Assembly (NCBI GenBank): GCA_024343425.1
Contig: BRLC01000002.1
Location: forward strand, 310,001 to 374,000
Source: Rhizobiaceae bacterium MnEN-MB40S
GTDB taxonomy: Bacteria > Pseudomonadota > Alphaproteobacteria > Rhizobiales > Rhizobiaceae
Length of the DNA stretch: 64,000 bases
Direction: 5' to 3'
Shown here: in pieces, positions 28,028-36,869 of the stretch
How the letters are laid out: every line of letters starts with the position of its first letter
Numbering within the stretch: position 1 is the first letter of the stretch
The notes under the pieces: generated by a model
Told to the model about the DNA's origin: nothing
Seen by the model: only the letters and a program-made list of their open reading frames with translations
Database searches by the model: none
Made by a program: the position numbers and the translations under genes

Positions 28028-29101
28028 ATGACGGACGCCACAAAGAACAGCCTCACCTATAGCGACGCCGGTGTCGACATCGACGCCGGCAATTCGCTGG
28101 TTGAACGGATCAAACCGCTTGTGCGCTCAACAAGGCGTCCGGGAGCAGACGGCGAAATCGGCGGGTTTGGCGGCCTGTTCGATCTCAAGGCAGCCGGCTT
28201 CGAGGATCCTGTCCTTGTCGCCGCCAATGACGGCGTCGGCACAAAGCTGAGGATCGCCATTGAAAGCGGCAGGCTGGACACGGTAGGGATCGACCTTGTC
28301 GCCATGTGTGTCAATGACTTGATCGTGCAAGGCGCTGAACCTTTGTTTTTCCTCGACTATCTTGCCACCGGCAAACTGGACCCGGAGGAAGGCGAGGCAA
28401 TCGTCGCCGGCATTGCCGACGGCTGCCGCCAGGCGGGCTGCGCTCTGATTGGCGGAGAAACCGCCGAAATGCCCGGGATGTACGCGGGCAAGGATTTCGA
28501 TCTTGCCGGTTTCGCCGTTGGCGCCGCCGAGCGCGGCCGGTTGCTCCCTTCGGGCGCAGTCCAGGCGGGCGACGTCATACTGGGCCTTGCATCTTCCGGA
28601 GTGCATTCGAACGGATTTTCGCTCGTTCGCAAGATTGTCGAGATTGCGGGACTGTCCTGGGACGAACCTGCGCCTTTTGCCCCTGAGATCAGCCTCGCAG
28701 AAGCGCTGCTGACCCCGACGCGGATCTATGTCAGATCGCTGTTGGAGACGCTGCGCTTCACCGATCGCATCAAGGCGCTGGCGCATATCACCGGGGGCGG
28801 CTTTCCGGAAAACATTCCGCGCGTAGTGCCGGCCGGACTCGCCGCCGAAATCGATCTCGAAGCTCTTGCGCCTCCACCCGTATTCTCCTGGCTTTCTTCA
28901 ACCGGCGGCATTGAGCCTGCTGAAATGCTGCGCACCTTCAATTGCGGCGTCGGCATGGTTGCAATCGCCGCTCCCGAGGACGTCGCTGCATTGACGGCTT
29001 CACTTGGAACCAACGGCGAAACAGCCCAGCAGATCGGCGTGATTATCGAACGCGATCCGTCCGAACCCGGCGTGCGTTATAGAGGCGCGCTGGGTCTATG
29101 A
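28028..29101 (+). CDS. purM: Phosphoribosylformylglycinamidine cyclo-ligase (AIR synthetase)
   Basis: A 357-residue cytoplasmic enzyme of purine synthesis that closes the imidazole ring of FGAM using ATP. Signature stretches are [13 protein letters not shown] at the N-terminus, [34 protein letters not shown] and the C-terminal [16 protein letters not shown] 28028 gives the usual N-terminus and length. An in-frame TTG at 27971 behind a perfect AGGAGG would add 19 residues that do not look like PurM. The stop overlaps the purN start as ATGA (29098-29101), so the two are translationally coupled. Confidence 0.95.
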   Translation: MTDATKNSLTYSDAGVDIDAGNSLVERIKPLVRSTRRPGADGEIGGFGGLFDLKAAGFEDPVLVAANDGVGTKLRIAIESGRLDTVGIDLVAMCVNDLIVQGAEPLFFLDYLATGKLDPEEGEAIVAGIADGCRQAGCALIGGETAEMPGMYAGKDFDLAGFAVGAAERGRLLPSGAVQAGDVILGLASSGVHSNGFSLVRKIVEIAGLSWDEPAPFAPEISLAEALLTPTRIYVRSLLETLRFTDRIKALAHITGGGFPENIPRVVPAGLAAEIDLEALAPPPVFSWLSSTGGIEPAEMLRTFNCGVGMVAIAAPEDVAALTASLGTNGETAQQIGVIIERDPSEPGVRYRGALGL

Positions 29102-29781
29102 CGGGAAAGTCCGCCAAGCGCGTTGCCGTATTCATTTCAGGCCGCGGCAGCAATCTGGAAGCGCTGATTGCGGCCAGCACGGAGCAGGATTGTCCCTTCC
29201 GGATCGTCGCCGTCTTGTCCGACAACCCGGAGGCGGGTGGTCTGACGCTGGCGGCGCGGGAAAATATCGAGACATTCGCCATACCACGCTCCGGTTTCGG
29301 ATCGCGCGGTGAACACGAAGCGGCCGTGCTCGATGCCCTGAGTTCCATCGAACCTGACATTATTTGCCTCGCCGGATATATGCGCCTCCTCTCCGCCGAT
29401 TTCGTCGGACAATGGAAGGGACGCATCCTGAATATCCACCCTTCCCTCTTGCCGAATCTGCCTGGGCTCGAAACACACAAACGCGCGCTGGCGCTCGGCA
29501 TGCGAATCCACGGATGCACTGTGCATTTCGTCAATGAGGGCATGGACGACGGTCCGATCATAGGACAGGCTGCTGTTGTGGTGCGACCGGACGACGACGA
29601 GGATACGCTGTCGGCCCGGGTTTTAAAGGCGGAACATCGGCTATACCCCGAGATGCTCCGACTGGCGGCTACAGGCCGGGTTCGCATGAGCAGCGGCGGC
29701 GAAACAGTCCTTGACGACGCTTCGGCGCCGGATTGCGACGATATCATTCTGATCTCGCCGGTTCAAAGTCCGAAACTTTAG
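29098..29781 (+). CDS. purN: Phosphoribosylglycinamide formyltransferase 1
   Basis: A 227-residue 10-formyl-tetrahydrofolate-dependent enzyme that formylates GAR in purine synthesis. The catalytic triad is N112 and H114 (LNIHPSLLP) and D150 (NEGMDDGP), each shifted six residues from E. coli N106/H108/D144. The N-terminal phosphate loop is [11 protein letters not shown]. The C-terminal tail of about 25 residues after LAATGR is acidic and longer than in E. coli. It overlaps purM by four bases. Confidence 0.95.
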   Translation: MTGKSAKRVAVFISGRGSNLEALIAASTEQDCPFRIVAVLSDNPEAGGLTLAARENIETFAIPRSGFGSRGEHEAAVLDALSSIEPDIICLAGYMRLLSADFVGQWKGRILNIHPSLLPNLPGLETHKRALALGMRIHGCTVHFVNEGMDDGPIIGQAAVVVRPDDDEDTLSARVLKAEHRLYPEMLRLAATGRVRMSSGGETVLDDASAPDCDDIILISPVQSPKL

Positions 29782-29856
29782 GCATCGGCTGAACCGCTCG
29801 TTCCCGTCATCACAGCCGCAGCTGTCATGGAGATGTAAAGAAGCCGGTTTACAGCT

Positions 29857-29874
29857 CATTCATCCGAATGAATG
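29857..29874. promoter_or_regulatory. Palindromic operator candidate at the start of the GntR regulator gene
   Basis: CATTCATCCGAATGAATG is an inverted repeat with 7-bp arms and a CCGA spacer. The core CATCC-GAATG (29861-29870) is nearly identical to the core CATCC-GGATG of the palindrome at 31625-31640, with the same centre of symmetry. The site covers the first possible ATG (29868), which supports initiation at 29883 and autoregulation by the encoded GntR protein. Binding by that protein is inferred. Confidence 0.6.
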
Positions 29875-29882
29875 GGCGGGAA

Positions 29883-30602
29883 ATGTTGCGGGACAAATGG
29901 AAGACGGTAAGGGCCGCGATCGATGAGGACATCGCAAGCGGCAAATTCGCCCAGGGCGATCGCATCCCGACCGAAACAGAGCTGGCTGAAATCTATGGAG
30001 CCGGGCGCCACTCGGTCAGACGCGCGGTCGCCGAATTGGCGAAGGAAGGCAAGCTCAGTGTAGAACAGGGCCGCGGGACCTATGTCGAAGCGATGCCGCG
30101 CATCGTCTACGCAATCGGCAAACGCACGCGCGTGCACCGCAATCTCCTTCCCCAGGGCATCAAGGTTACCGGCGAACTTCTCGATGCCGAGATGTCCGAT
30201 CCAAGCGATGGTATTCGGCAGGTGCTCGGGCTCGAAGACGGGGAACCGGCGATCTCATCTCGACGCATCACCTATGCTGACGGCCTGCCCATCGGTTTCG
30301 GCGTTTCATGGCGGTCATCGATCCGGTTTCCGGATTTCGTGGAGCGGCAGAGCCTTCTCCTGTCTGCGACCGAGACCTACAAGACATATGGCATCACCGA
30401 CTATTTCAGGGCTGAAACTACAATCGAAAGCCGCCCGGCTCGACCGGAGGAGGCCGAACTGCTGCGGCAACACCCTGACATGCCGGTGATGATCCTGCAT
30501 TCGCTCGATACGCTGACAGACGGAACGCCGATTTGCTACTCCGAAACGGTCTGGTCCACGGCGCGGGTCAGATTCACCATCTCGGCGACCAATGACGCTT
30601 GA
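29883..30602 (+). CDS. GntR/HutC family transcriptional regulator, PhnF-like
   Basis: A 239-residue regulator. The N-terminal winged helix (about residues 1-66) includes GDRIPTETELAEIYGAGRHSV and RGTYVE, the classic GntR pattern. The C-terminal UTRA domain (about 85-235) binds a small ligand in HutC-type proteins, and its GIKVTGELLDAE and PICYSETVWSTARV segments are closest in style to PhnF, the phosphonate/phosphate-linked branch. ATG 29883 follows GGCGGGAA; ATG 29868 would put an operator-like palindrome inside the coding region. The regulator precedes the hydrolase and ABC genes on the same strand. PhnF likeness hints at a phosphorus compound as ligand, but no phn lyase or degradation gene is in the window. 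Confidence 0.85.
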   Translation: MLRDKWKTVRAAIDEDIASGKFAQGDRIPTETELAEIYGAGRHSVRRAVAELAKEGKLSVEQGRGTYVEAMPRIVYAIGKRTRVHRNLLPQGIKVTGELLDAEMSDPSDGIRQVLGLEDGEPAISSRRITYADGLPIGFGVSWRSSIRFPDFVERQSLLLSATETYKTYGITDYFRAETTIESRPARPEEAELLRQHPDMPVMILHSLDTLTDGTPICYSETVWSTARVRFTISATNDA

Positions 30603-30612
30603 AGCGCCCGGC

Positions 30613-30629
30613 CTGCACTACCCGTGCAG
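30613..30629. repeat. Short hairpin after the GntR gene
   Basis: CTGCAC-TACCC-GTGCAG is a 6-bp inverted repeat ten bases after the regulator stop, and GTGCAG recurs at 30633-30638 as an alternative pairing partner. It has no T-tract. It may affect read-through between the regulator and hydrolase genes. Confidence 0.35.
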
Positions 30630-30710
30630 CACGTGCAGACCGACCCAGCCAGAAACCTTTCAAATCGCGTCTCGGCTAAAAAGACGTTGCTTCAAACTGA
30701 AGGAGTTCAC

Positions 30711-31580
30711 ATGCTCTGTGCGACCTACAATATCCAGTACGGCAAGGGAAAAGACGGTCGCTATGATCTCGACCGGATCGTGGCGGAGTTGGGGGATCAG
30801 GACCTCATCGCCCTTCAGGAGGTGGACGCCTTTGTCGAGCGTTCGGGCATGATCGACCAGGTAGCGGAGATCGCGGCGCGCCTGCCGCATATGTTCTGGG
30901 TCTACGGCCCGGGCATAGACGCCGACGCTTCCACCATCGTGGATGGTCGCGTCGTCAATCGCCGCCGACAATTCGGAAACATGGTTCTGGCACGCTGGCC
31001 GATCCTTGCATCGGCCAATCATCTCCTGCCGAAGATGGCGTTGCACAGCCAGGTGCACTCCCGCCGCGCAATGCTCGAAACCGTGATCCAGACGCCGATT
31101 GGAGCGCTGCGTTTCGCATCGGTCCATTTCGATCATATCGGGCCGCAAACGCGCCTGCCGCAAATCGATGCGGCGAAACGAATCCTGCTGGACGGGCCGG
31201 CGACCGGCGCAACCTGGGGTGGTCCGTTTGACGCAGGATGGTTCGACAAACCAGCCCCTCCGATGCCTGAGGACATTATCCTGATGGGGGACTTCAATTT
31301 CCCGCCTGACAGCGTGGAATATGACCGGTTTCTTGGCGAGAAGACCGAACATCACGGCCGCGTTGGCGAACTGAAAGGCTTTATGGACGCCTGGGTAGCC
31401 GCCGGCCATGCAGAAGACGAAGGCGTCACCATATCTTTCAATGGCTTCGAAAAACGGATCGACCATTGCTTCATAACGCCCGATCTTGCGGGCAAGGTCA
31501 GGCGCGCCTGGATCGACAATGACGCGCAAGGCTCTGACCACCAGCCGGTGTTCTTCGAATTCGCTGACACAATCGCGTAA
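30711..31580 (+). CDS. Endonuclease/exonuclease/phosphatase-fold hydrolase
   Basis: A 289-residue metal-dependent phosphohydrolase of the EEP (DNase I-like) superfamily. The catalytic set is visible: N7 (ATYNIQYG), E37 (ALQEVDAF), H139/D141 region (SVHFDHIG), D194 and N196 (MGDFNFP), D251/H252 (RIDHCF) and the closing SDH (275-277). No signal peptide is present, so it should act in the cytoplasm. ATG 30711 has AAGGAG six bases upstream; the frame extends further back without family similarity. Family members cut nucleic acids, phosphoinositides or sphingomyelin. Its place between a PhnF-like regulator and a solute importer suggests it splits an imported phosphodiester, which is inference only. 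Confidence 0.85.
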   Translation: MLCATYNIQYGKGKDGRYDLDRIVAELGDQDLIALQEVDAFVERSGMIDQVAEIAARLPHMFWVYGPGIDADASTIVDGRVVNRRRQFGNMVLARWPILASANHLLPKMALHSQVHSRRAMLETVIQTPIGALRFASVHFDHIGPQTRLPQIDAAKRILLDGPATGATWGGPFDAGWFDKPAPPMPEDIILMGDFNFPPDSVEYDRFLGEKTEHHGRVGELKGFMDAWVAAGHAEDEGVTISFNGFEKRIDHCFITPDLAGKVRRAWIDNDAQGSDHQPVFFEFADTIA

Positions 31581-31624
31581 AGGAAACTTCATCCAGGTGT
31601 CACGCCCCTGTTACGTGCCGAGAC

Positions 31625-31640
31625 AAACATCCGGATGTTT
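31625..31640. promoter_or_regulatory. Perfect 16-bp palindrome upstream of the ABC importer genes
   Basis: AAACATCCGGATGTTT is a perfect palindrome 60 bases before the binding-protein start. Its ten-base core CATCC-GGATG differs by one base from the core at the beginning of the GntR gene (29861-29870) and has the same centre, so both are probably bound by the same dimeric regulator, which would then control the importer operon. Confidence 0.6.
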
Positions 31641-31700
31641 CATGTTCGCGCCCTTTCAGCGAACTCCAGTCACTCCTCTCCACGCCCTTTAGGAGCTCCG

Positions 31701-33275
31701 ATGTCTCACCTTATTCGTCCAACGCGCCGCGGCTTCATGACCGGCGCGGCCGCTCTCGCCGGCGCCGCCACGCTGCGGTTTCCGACTCCTGCCCTCGCCC
31801 AGTCCGATCGACCCGATCTGGTCATCGCCGTACAGGGTCTTGTCGACAATCTTGAACCCATCGCCGCCATTTCCAATGTCGGCATGCGCGTCGTCAACGC
31901 CATGTACGACACGCTTCTTTATCGAAACTTTCTCGCCAATCCTGACGGTTCGGGCGCAGTGATCGAGCCCGGTCTTGCAACCGGCGTCGAGCGCCTCAAC
32001 GACCGCACCGTCCGCGTGACACTGCGCGACGACGTGGTATTCCACAACAGCGAGCCGATGACGGCGCAGGACGTTGCCTTCTCGTTCGGTTACGACCGGA
32101 TGTTCGGCCCCGAACCGCTGACCCCGCGCGCAGCCTATTTCCGCCCCGACCTCGCCGAAGTCAGCGTCATAGATGATTCCACCGTCGAGTTCGTGACCAA
32201 CGGACCGGACTACGCGATGGAAAAACGTCTTGCATCCTGGATCGGCTGGGTGGTGCCTGAAGGATATTTTCGTGACAAGGGTCTGGACGGTTTCGGCACG
32301 GCGCCCATCGGCACCGGACCTTACAAACTGAAGGAATTCCTGCGCGGCGACCGCGTCGTACTGGAAGCCAACGACGATTACTGGCGCGGCCGCCCAACCG
32401 CCCGCACGGTGACATTTGTCGTGGTTCCCGAAACGGCGACACGCGTAGCTGGCCTCATCTCCGGCGAATACCACATCGCCTGCGCGCTGAACCCTGACAA
32501 CATTCCACTCCTGCAGCGCTACAATGAGGTCGAGGGCCGCGGCGCACAAATCGAAAACACCCATCTCGTTGTGCACAACCAAGTCGATAATGTTCTGGCT
32601 GACAAGCGGGTCCGCCGCGCCATGCACAAATGCATTGATCGCGACGCCCTCAACACCGCTCTTTGGGCTGGTCTCGCCGGCGTCACCAACGGTTTCCAGC
32701 TTCCGATGCAGGGAGAGGCCTACGATCCGAATCGCGCACCTTACCGGCAGGATATCGAAGGGGCGAAAGCGCTGCTCGCCGAAGCCGGCTATTCTGGCAA
32801 ACCGATTACCTATCGCACGCTGAACGACTATTACGTCAATTCGGTTGCGGCGGCCCAGGCCATGCAGCAATGGTGGCAGGAAGCCGGCCTCAATGTCGAA
32901 ATCGAGATCAAGGAGAACTGGGGACAGGTCACCGGCGACGGTCTGATGAGCCGCAACTGGTCAAACGGATTCCCGCTGACAGACCCGGTCACTCCGCTGA
33001 CGACCGACTGGCACGAAGGCTCCAATGTTCAGAAGAACTATGGCTGGAAGGCGCCGGAAGAATTCAACGCGCTGCTCGGTAAAATCCGTTCGATGCCGAA
33101 CAGCCCGGAACGCAGCGCCGCGTTCCAGCGCGCGTTGGACATATTCGACGACGAAGCCCCCGGCACGCCGCTTTATCGCCCGTACGAACTCTACGGCATT
33201 CAGTCCTCGATCGGCTGGAGCCCGGTCACGTTCGAATGGATGGAGTTACGGCCGCACAATCTCGCTTTCGATTAA
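31701..33275 (+). CDS. ABC transporter substrate-binding protein, family 5, Tat-exported
   Basis: A 524-residue periplasmic binding protein of the SBP_bac_5 family (peptide, nickel, opine and related ligands). The N-terminus has a twin-arginine signal (TRRGFM at residues 8-13, hydrophobic GAAALAGAATL, cleavage near ALAQ), so it is folded before export. Typical family features follow: VRVTLRDDVVFHNSEPMTA, IGTGPYKLKEF and the C-terminal PLYRPYELYGI. ATG 31701 has AGGAG seven bases upstream. The stop overlaps the ATPase start (TAATG, 33273-33277). The ligand is unknown. Dipeptides are the default for the family, but the neighbours do not include peptidases. Confidence 0.9.
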   Translation: MSHLIRPTRRGFMTGAAALAGAATLRFPTPALAQSDRPDLVIAVQGLVDNLEPIAAISNVGMRVVNAMYDTLLYRNFLANPDGSGAVIEPGLATGVERLNDRTVRVTLRDDVVFHNSEPMTAQDVAFSFGYDRMFGPEPLTPRAAYFRPDLAEVSVIDDSTVEFVTNGPDYAMEKRLASWIGWVVPEGYFRDKGLDGFGTAPIGTGPYKLKEFLRGDRVVLEANDDYWRGRPTARTVTFVVVPETATRVAGLISGEYHIACALNPDNIPLLQRYNEVEGRGAQIENTHLVVHNQVDNVLADKRVRRAMHKCIDRDALNTALWAGLAGVTNGFQLPMQGEAYDPNRAPYRQDIEGAKALLAEAGYSGKPITYRTLNDYYVNSVAAAQAMQQWWQEAGLNVEIEIKENWGQVTGDGLMSRNWSNGFPLTDPVTPLTTDWHEGSNVQKNYGWKAPEEFNALLGKIRSMPNSPERSAAFQRALDIFDDEAPGTPLYRPYELYGIQSSIGWSPVTFEWMELRPHNLAFD

Positions 33276-35128
33276 TGCGGATCTCATCGCCATCGTCGGC
33301 GGCCCCTGCGGCCGCCGGCACACCGCAATTATCAATCGATGGGCTGTCTGTCGTACATCGGACCAGTCCTCATAATCTGCTGGTCTCGGACGTATCTCTG
33401 CAGCTGCCGCCCGGCGGCGCACTCGGCATCGTCGGTGAATCCGGATCCGGCAAGAGCCTCACCTGCCTGTCGATCATGGATCTGTTGCCAGGCGCACTCC
33501 GGCAGAGCGCCGGCGCGATCCGGATGAACGGCGCGCCGCTTGCGCCCGGTCGAAAGGGCATACGCGGCCGGCGCATTGCCATGATATTCCAGGATCCGGG
33601 CGCAACGATGAATCCCTTGCGACGGATCGGGCCGTTTCTTTCCGGTCTGGTGAAGCTGCATCGCGGTCTGGCAGGAGCCGCAGCCGAAGCGGAAGCTGTG
33701 CGCCTTCTCGACGCTGTACGCATGCCTGCTGCGCGTGAACGCCTGCGCGCTTATCCACACGAACTTTCTGGCGGACAGAACCAACGCGTGATGATTGCCG
33801 GCGCGCTGGCTGGCGACCCGGAAATCCTGCTCGCCGATGAGCCGACCACGGCGCTGGACGTGACGACTCAGGCGCAGATCCTCGATCTCCTTGCAGAACT
33901 GAGAGCCGAACGCGGCATGGGCCTCGTGCTCGTCAGTCATGATTTCGGCGTTATTGCGGAAGCCGCCGACCATGTCGCCGTCATGCATGCCGGTTGCGTG
34001 GTTGAGCAAGCGCCAGCCGACCGCCTGTTCTCGTCTCCGCAACACCCCTATACAGCTTCCCTGCTTGCATCCATCCCTCCGGAAACGGGTCGTGCTTCAA
34101 TCGCCGAGCGACAGGGAAGGCCTCCGAACAATCTCCCATCGCAAGCGACGAGAGGAATCGGTATTGAAGCCCGACGTCTTTCCCGGACATTCGAGGCCCG
34201 CGGTGGTGCTCGGGTGAACGCACTCAATGACGTAAATCTCGCCGTGCAGCCCGGTGAAATGCTTGGCGTCGTCGGGGAATCAGGATGCGGCAAATCAACG
34301 TTCGGGCGTTTGCTCGTCGGCTTGGACAAACCGAGTTCTGGAGACATTCTCGCTGGTGGAGAACCCGTCGCCACAAAAGACGGCGTCGCCTTCCGCCTCT
34401 CGCGCCGCCGGCTTCAGATGGTCTGGCAAGATCCGTTGTCCGTGCTCAATCCCCGTCTGACGATCGGATATCAGATCATGGAGGTTCTACAGACGCACCG
34501 CATCACGGACGATGCGGAAAGTCGAATGTTTGAACTGCTCCGGGCTGTCAATCTGAAGGCGGAGCACGCTTCGCGCTATGCCCATCAGCTTTCGGGAGGA
34601 CAGCGGCAACGCGCGGTCATCGCCAGAGCGCTGGCTGTAGAACCACAGATCGTGGTTTTCGACGAACCGGTCTCCGCTCTCGACCTTTCCGTACAGGCGC
34701 AGGTCATAGAAATGATCGCCGATATTCGCAATCGTTTCGATCTTACCGGGATATTCATCAGCCACGATATCCGGGTTGTGCGGTATGTATCGGACCGGAT
34801 TGCAGTGATGTATCTCGGACGTATCGTGGAGATCGGTCAGGCCGACGACATATTTCACACGCCGAAACATCCCTATACGCAGGCCTTGCTCTCCGCAGTT
34901 CTCAGCCCTGATCCCAAGCGTCGCAAGTCACGGAAAATTCTGCGCGGCGATCCTCCTGACCCGGCCCATATGCCGTCCGGTTGCCCCTTCCATCCACGCT
35001 GTCCCCGCGCCGCAGTTCGGTGCAGCGCCGAGCCGCCAGCGCTGCACACGAGCACAGACGGCCGTTCAACGGCGTGTCATGCGGTTGATGTCGAAACTTC
35101 CGGCCTGGCCTGGGAGTTCGCAGCGTGA
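33275..35128 (+). CDS. ABC transporter ATP-binding protein, two fused ATPase domains (DppD-DppF type)
   Basis: A 617-residue cytoplasmic subunit carrying both nucleotide-binding domains of an oligopeptide-type importer. Domain 1 has Walker A GESGSGKS (54-61), signature LSGGQ (164-168) and LLADEP (185-190). Domain 2 has Walker A GESGCGKS (334-341), signature LSGGQ (439-443) and VVFDEP (460-465). The oligopeptide-specific C-terminal extension with [14 protein letters not shown] is present after domain 2. ATG 33275 is set by the one-base overlap with the binding-protein stop. The stop overlaps the permease start GTG 35125 by four bases. Confidence 0.94.
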   Translation: MRISSPSSAAPAAAGTPQLSIDGLSVVHRTSPHNLLVSDVSLQLPPGGALGIVGESGSGKSLTCLSIMDLLPGALRQSAGAIRMNGAPLAPGRKGIRGRRIAMIFQDPGATMNPLRRIGPFLSGLVKLHRGLAGAAAEAEAVRLLDAVRMPAARERLRAYPHELSGGQNQRVMIAGALAGDPEILLADEPTTALDVTTQAQILDLLAELRAERGMGLVLVSHDFGVIAEAADHVAVMHAGCVVEQAPADRLFSSPQHPYTASLLASIPPETGRASIAERQGRPPNNLPSQATRGIGIEARRLSRTFEARGGARVNALNDVNLAVQPGEMLGVVGESGCGKSTFGRLLVGLDKPSSGDILAGGEPVATKDGVAFRLSRRRLQMVWQDPLSVLNPRLTIGYQIMEVLQTHRITDDAESRMFELLRAVNLKAEHASRYAHQLSGGQRQRAVIARALAVEPQIVVFDEPVSALDLSVQAQVIEMIADIRNRFDLTGIFISHDIRVVRYVSDRIAVMYLGRIVEIGQADDIFHTPKHPYTQALLSAVLSPDPKRRKSRKILRGDPPDPAHMPSGCPFHPRCPRAAVRCSAEPPALHTSTDGRSTACHAVDVETSGLAWEFAA

Positions 35129-36048
35129 TCCGGTTTGTGTTCATTCGCACCATCCGTGCAATCCTCACCGCATTGACCGTCGTTACCACCACTTTCGTTG
35201 TGCTGCGCATAACCGGCGATCCGGTCCAGTCCCTGCTTCCGGTCGAGACGACGCCGCCTGAAATCATCGAGCTCTATCGACGCCTGTGGAATCTGGACCA
35301 ACCGCTTTGGCAGCAATATGTCGGCTACTGGCAGGGCATATTCCACGGCACGATGGGACGGTCCTTCGTCGACGGACGCGATGTGGTCGGCATCATCGCC
35401 GAACGCATTCCAATCACGCTTGAACTCATGGGCTGGACCTTCGTCGCAATGCTGGCGATCGGCCTTCCGGCAGGCATTGCAGCCGCATTGAATCGTGGAA
35501 GCTGGATTGACAGGACGGTAATGGCCGCAGCAGTCGCCGGACACGCGCTGCCCGGCTACGTCATGGGCATCCTGATGATCTGGTTGTTCGCTGTCGAATT
35601 GCGATGGCTGCCCTCCTCTGGCTACGGCACGCCGCAGCATCTCATCATGCCTGTTCTTACACTGGCGACTGCTTACGGCGCCGTCATTGCCCGTTTCACA
35701 AGGGCTGCTGTACTGGAGGTGCTCGGCCAGCCGCATGTTCTTGCAGCCAGATCGCAAGGTTGGCCCGGTCGCACGATCATGCGCCGCGAAGTGATTCCAA
35801 ACGCCGCCATACCGCTCGTGACGATCATCGGTCTGTTTCTCGGCGGTCTGATCGGCGGCTCGGTGATCGTAGAATGGATATTCGCCTGGCCGGGCATCGG
35901 CCGCCTGCTCGTTACCTCGGTCGCCGGCCGCGATCTCGCCATCGTCCAGGCGCTTGTCCTGCTGTTCTCCGCCACAATGATTATCGCAAACCTTCTGGTT
36001 GACCTCGCATATGCATTTCTCAATCCGTCAATCCGCCTCCGCGGTTAG
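35125..36048 (+). CDS. ABC transporter permease (DppB type)
   Basis: A 307-residue inner-membrane permease of the oligopeptide/nickel group with about six hydrophobic segments. The N-terminal helix (RTIRAILTALTVVTTTFVV) is followed by a periplasmic loop (about 30-95) and the membrane core; the ATPase-coupling EAA-like loop is AARSQGWPGRTIMRREVIPNA. GTG 35125 overlaps the ATPase stop. The partner permease begins inside its 3' end. Together with the preceding genes it forms a complete family 5 importer. Confidence 0.92.
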   Translation: MIRFVFIRTIRAILTALTVVTTTFVVLRITGDPVQSLLPVETTPPEIIELYRRLWNLDQPLWQQYVGYWQGIFHGTMGRSFVDGRDVVGIIAERIPITLELMGWTFVAMLAIGLPAGIAAALNRGSWIDRTVMAAAVAGHALPGYVMGILMIWLFAVELRWLPSSGYGTPQHLIMPVLTLATAYGAVIARFTRAAVLEVLGQPHVLAARSQGWPGRTIMRREVIPNAAIPLVTIIGLFLGGLIGGSVIVEWIFAWPGIGRLLVTSVAGRDLAIVQALVLLFSATMIIANLLVDLAYAFLNPSIRLRG

Positions 36049-36868
36049 ACAAAGTTCTCCGGTGCTCGTCGCCGCATGCCTCTGGCTGGGACTTATGGTC
36101 TTTGTGGCTGTTTTTGCGCCATGGATCGCGCCTTACGGCTACGCCGAGCAGGATCTGCTCCTGCGCCTGCAGCCGCCGAGTTTCGCAGGCGGCCCACCAG
36201 GGCATTGGCTGGGAACGGACCATCTCGGCCGGGATGTCTTCAGCCGTGCCATCTATTCTATCCGCATTTCCATGGCTGTCGCCTTCTTCGGAGCGTTGAT
36301 CGGGGCAGTCTTCGGTACTGCGCTTGGCGCGCTCGCAGCTCACAGACGCGGCCTCGTCGAGGAAATCGTGATGGGGCTGGTCGATGTCCAGGCGGCGCTG
36401 CCTTTCCTGATCTTCGCACTCCTAGTGATCGCGTTTTTCGGCAACGAACTTTTTCTGTTCGTTCTGGTTGTCGGCTTTCAGGGCTGGGAGCGTTACGCAA
36501 GGCTGGCGCGCGGGCTTGTCCTGGACGCAAAGACGCGCGGCTATGCCGCAGCGGCCCGCTCCATGGGATTACCTCTGTGGCGGGTCTACCTGGTTCATAT
36601 TGGACCCAATATCGCCGGCGCCATGGCCGTCCAGTTCACTCTGAACCTGCCAGAGACGATCATTCTGGAGGCAGGTCTGTCATTCCTCGGATTGGGCATA
36701 CAACCACCGCTGACATCGCTGGGACTCATGCTCAATGACAGCCGCAACTACATCGTGTTGCACTGGTGGCTGCCTGCAGTGCCGGGCGCGCTGATTTTCG
36801 TCACAGCGCTGTCGATGAGCCTCATCGGTGACGGACTGCGCGATTGGTTCGACCGGTCCCAGAGATAG
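36011..36868 (+). CDS. ABC transporter permease (DppC type)
   Basis: A 285-residue second permease of the importer. The N-terminal helix (VLVAACLWLGLMVFVAVF) leads to the DppC signature HWLGTDHLGRDVFSRAIYSIRIS, and the coupling loop is YAAAARSMGLPLWRVYLVHIGPN. ATG 36011 is preferred to a TTG four codons earlier. It overlaps the DppB-type gene by 38 bases, so the two must be co-expressed. It is the last gene of the operon and converges on the molybdopterin enzyme gene with one base between the stops. Confidence 0.92.
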   Translation: MHFSIRQSASAVRQSSPVLVAACLWLGLMVFVAVFAPWIAPYGYAEQDLLLRLQPPSFAGGPPGHWLGTDHLGRDVFSRAIYSIRISMAVAFFGALIGAVFGTALGALAAHRRGLVEEIVMGLVDVQAALPFLIFALLVIAFFGNELFLFVLVVGFQGWERYARLARGLVLDAKTRGYAAAARSMGLPLWRVYLVHIGPNIAGAMAVQFTLNLPETIILEAGLSFLGLGIQPPLTSLGLMLNDSRNYIVLHWWLPAVPGALIFVTALSMSLIGDGLRDWFDRSQR

Positions 36869-36869
36869 C

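Noticed and set aside
33236-33274. Earlier start for the fused ABC ATPase
   Set aside because: It would overlap the binding-protein gene by 39 bases without a ribosome site; the TAATG junction at 33273-33277 is the natural coupled start.
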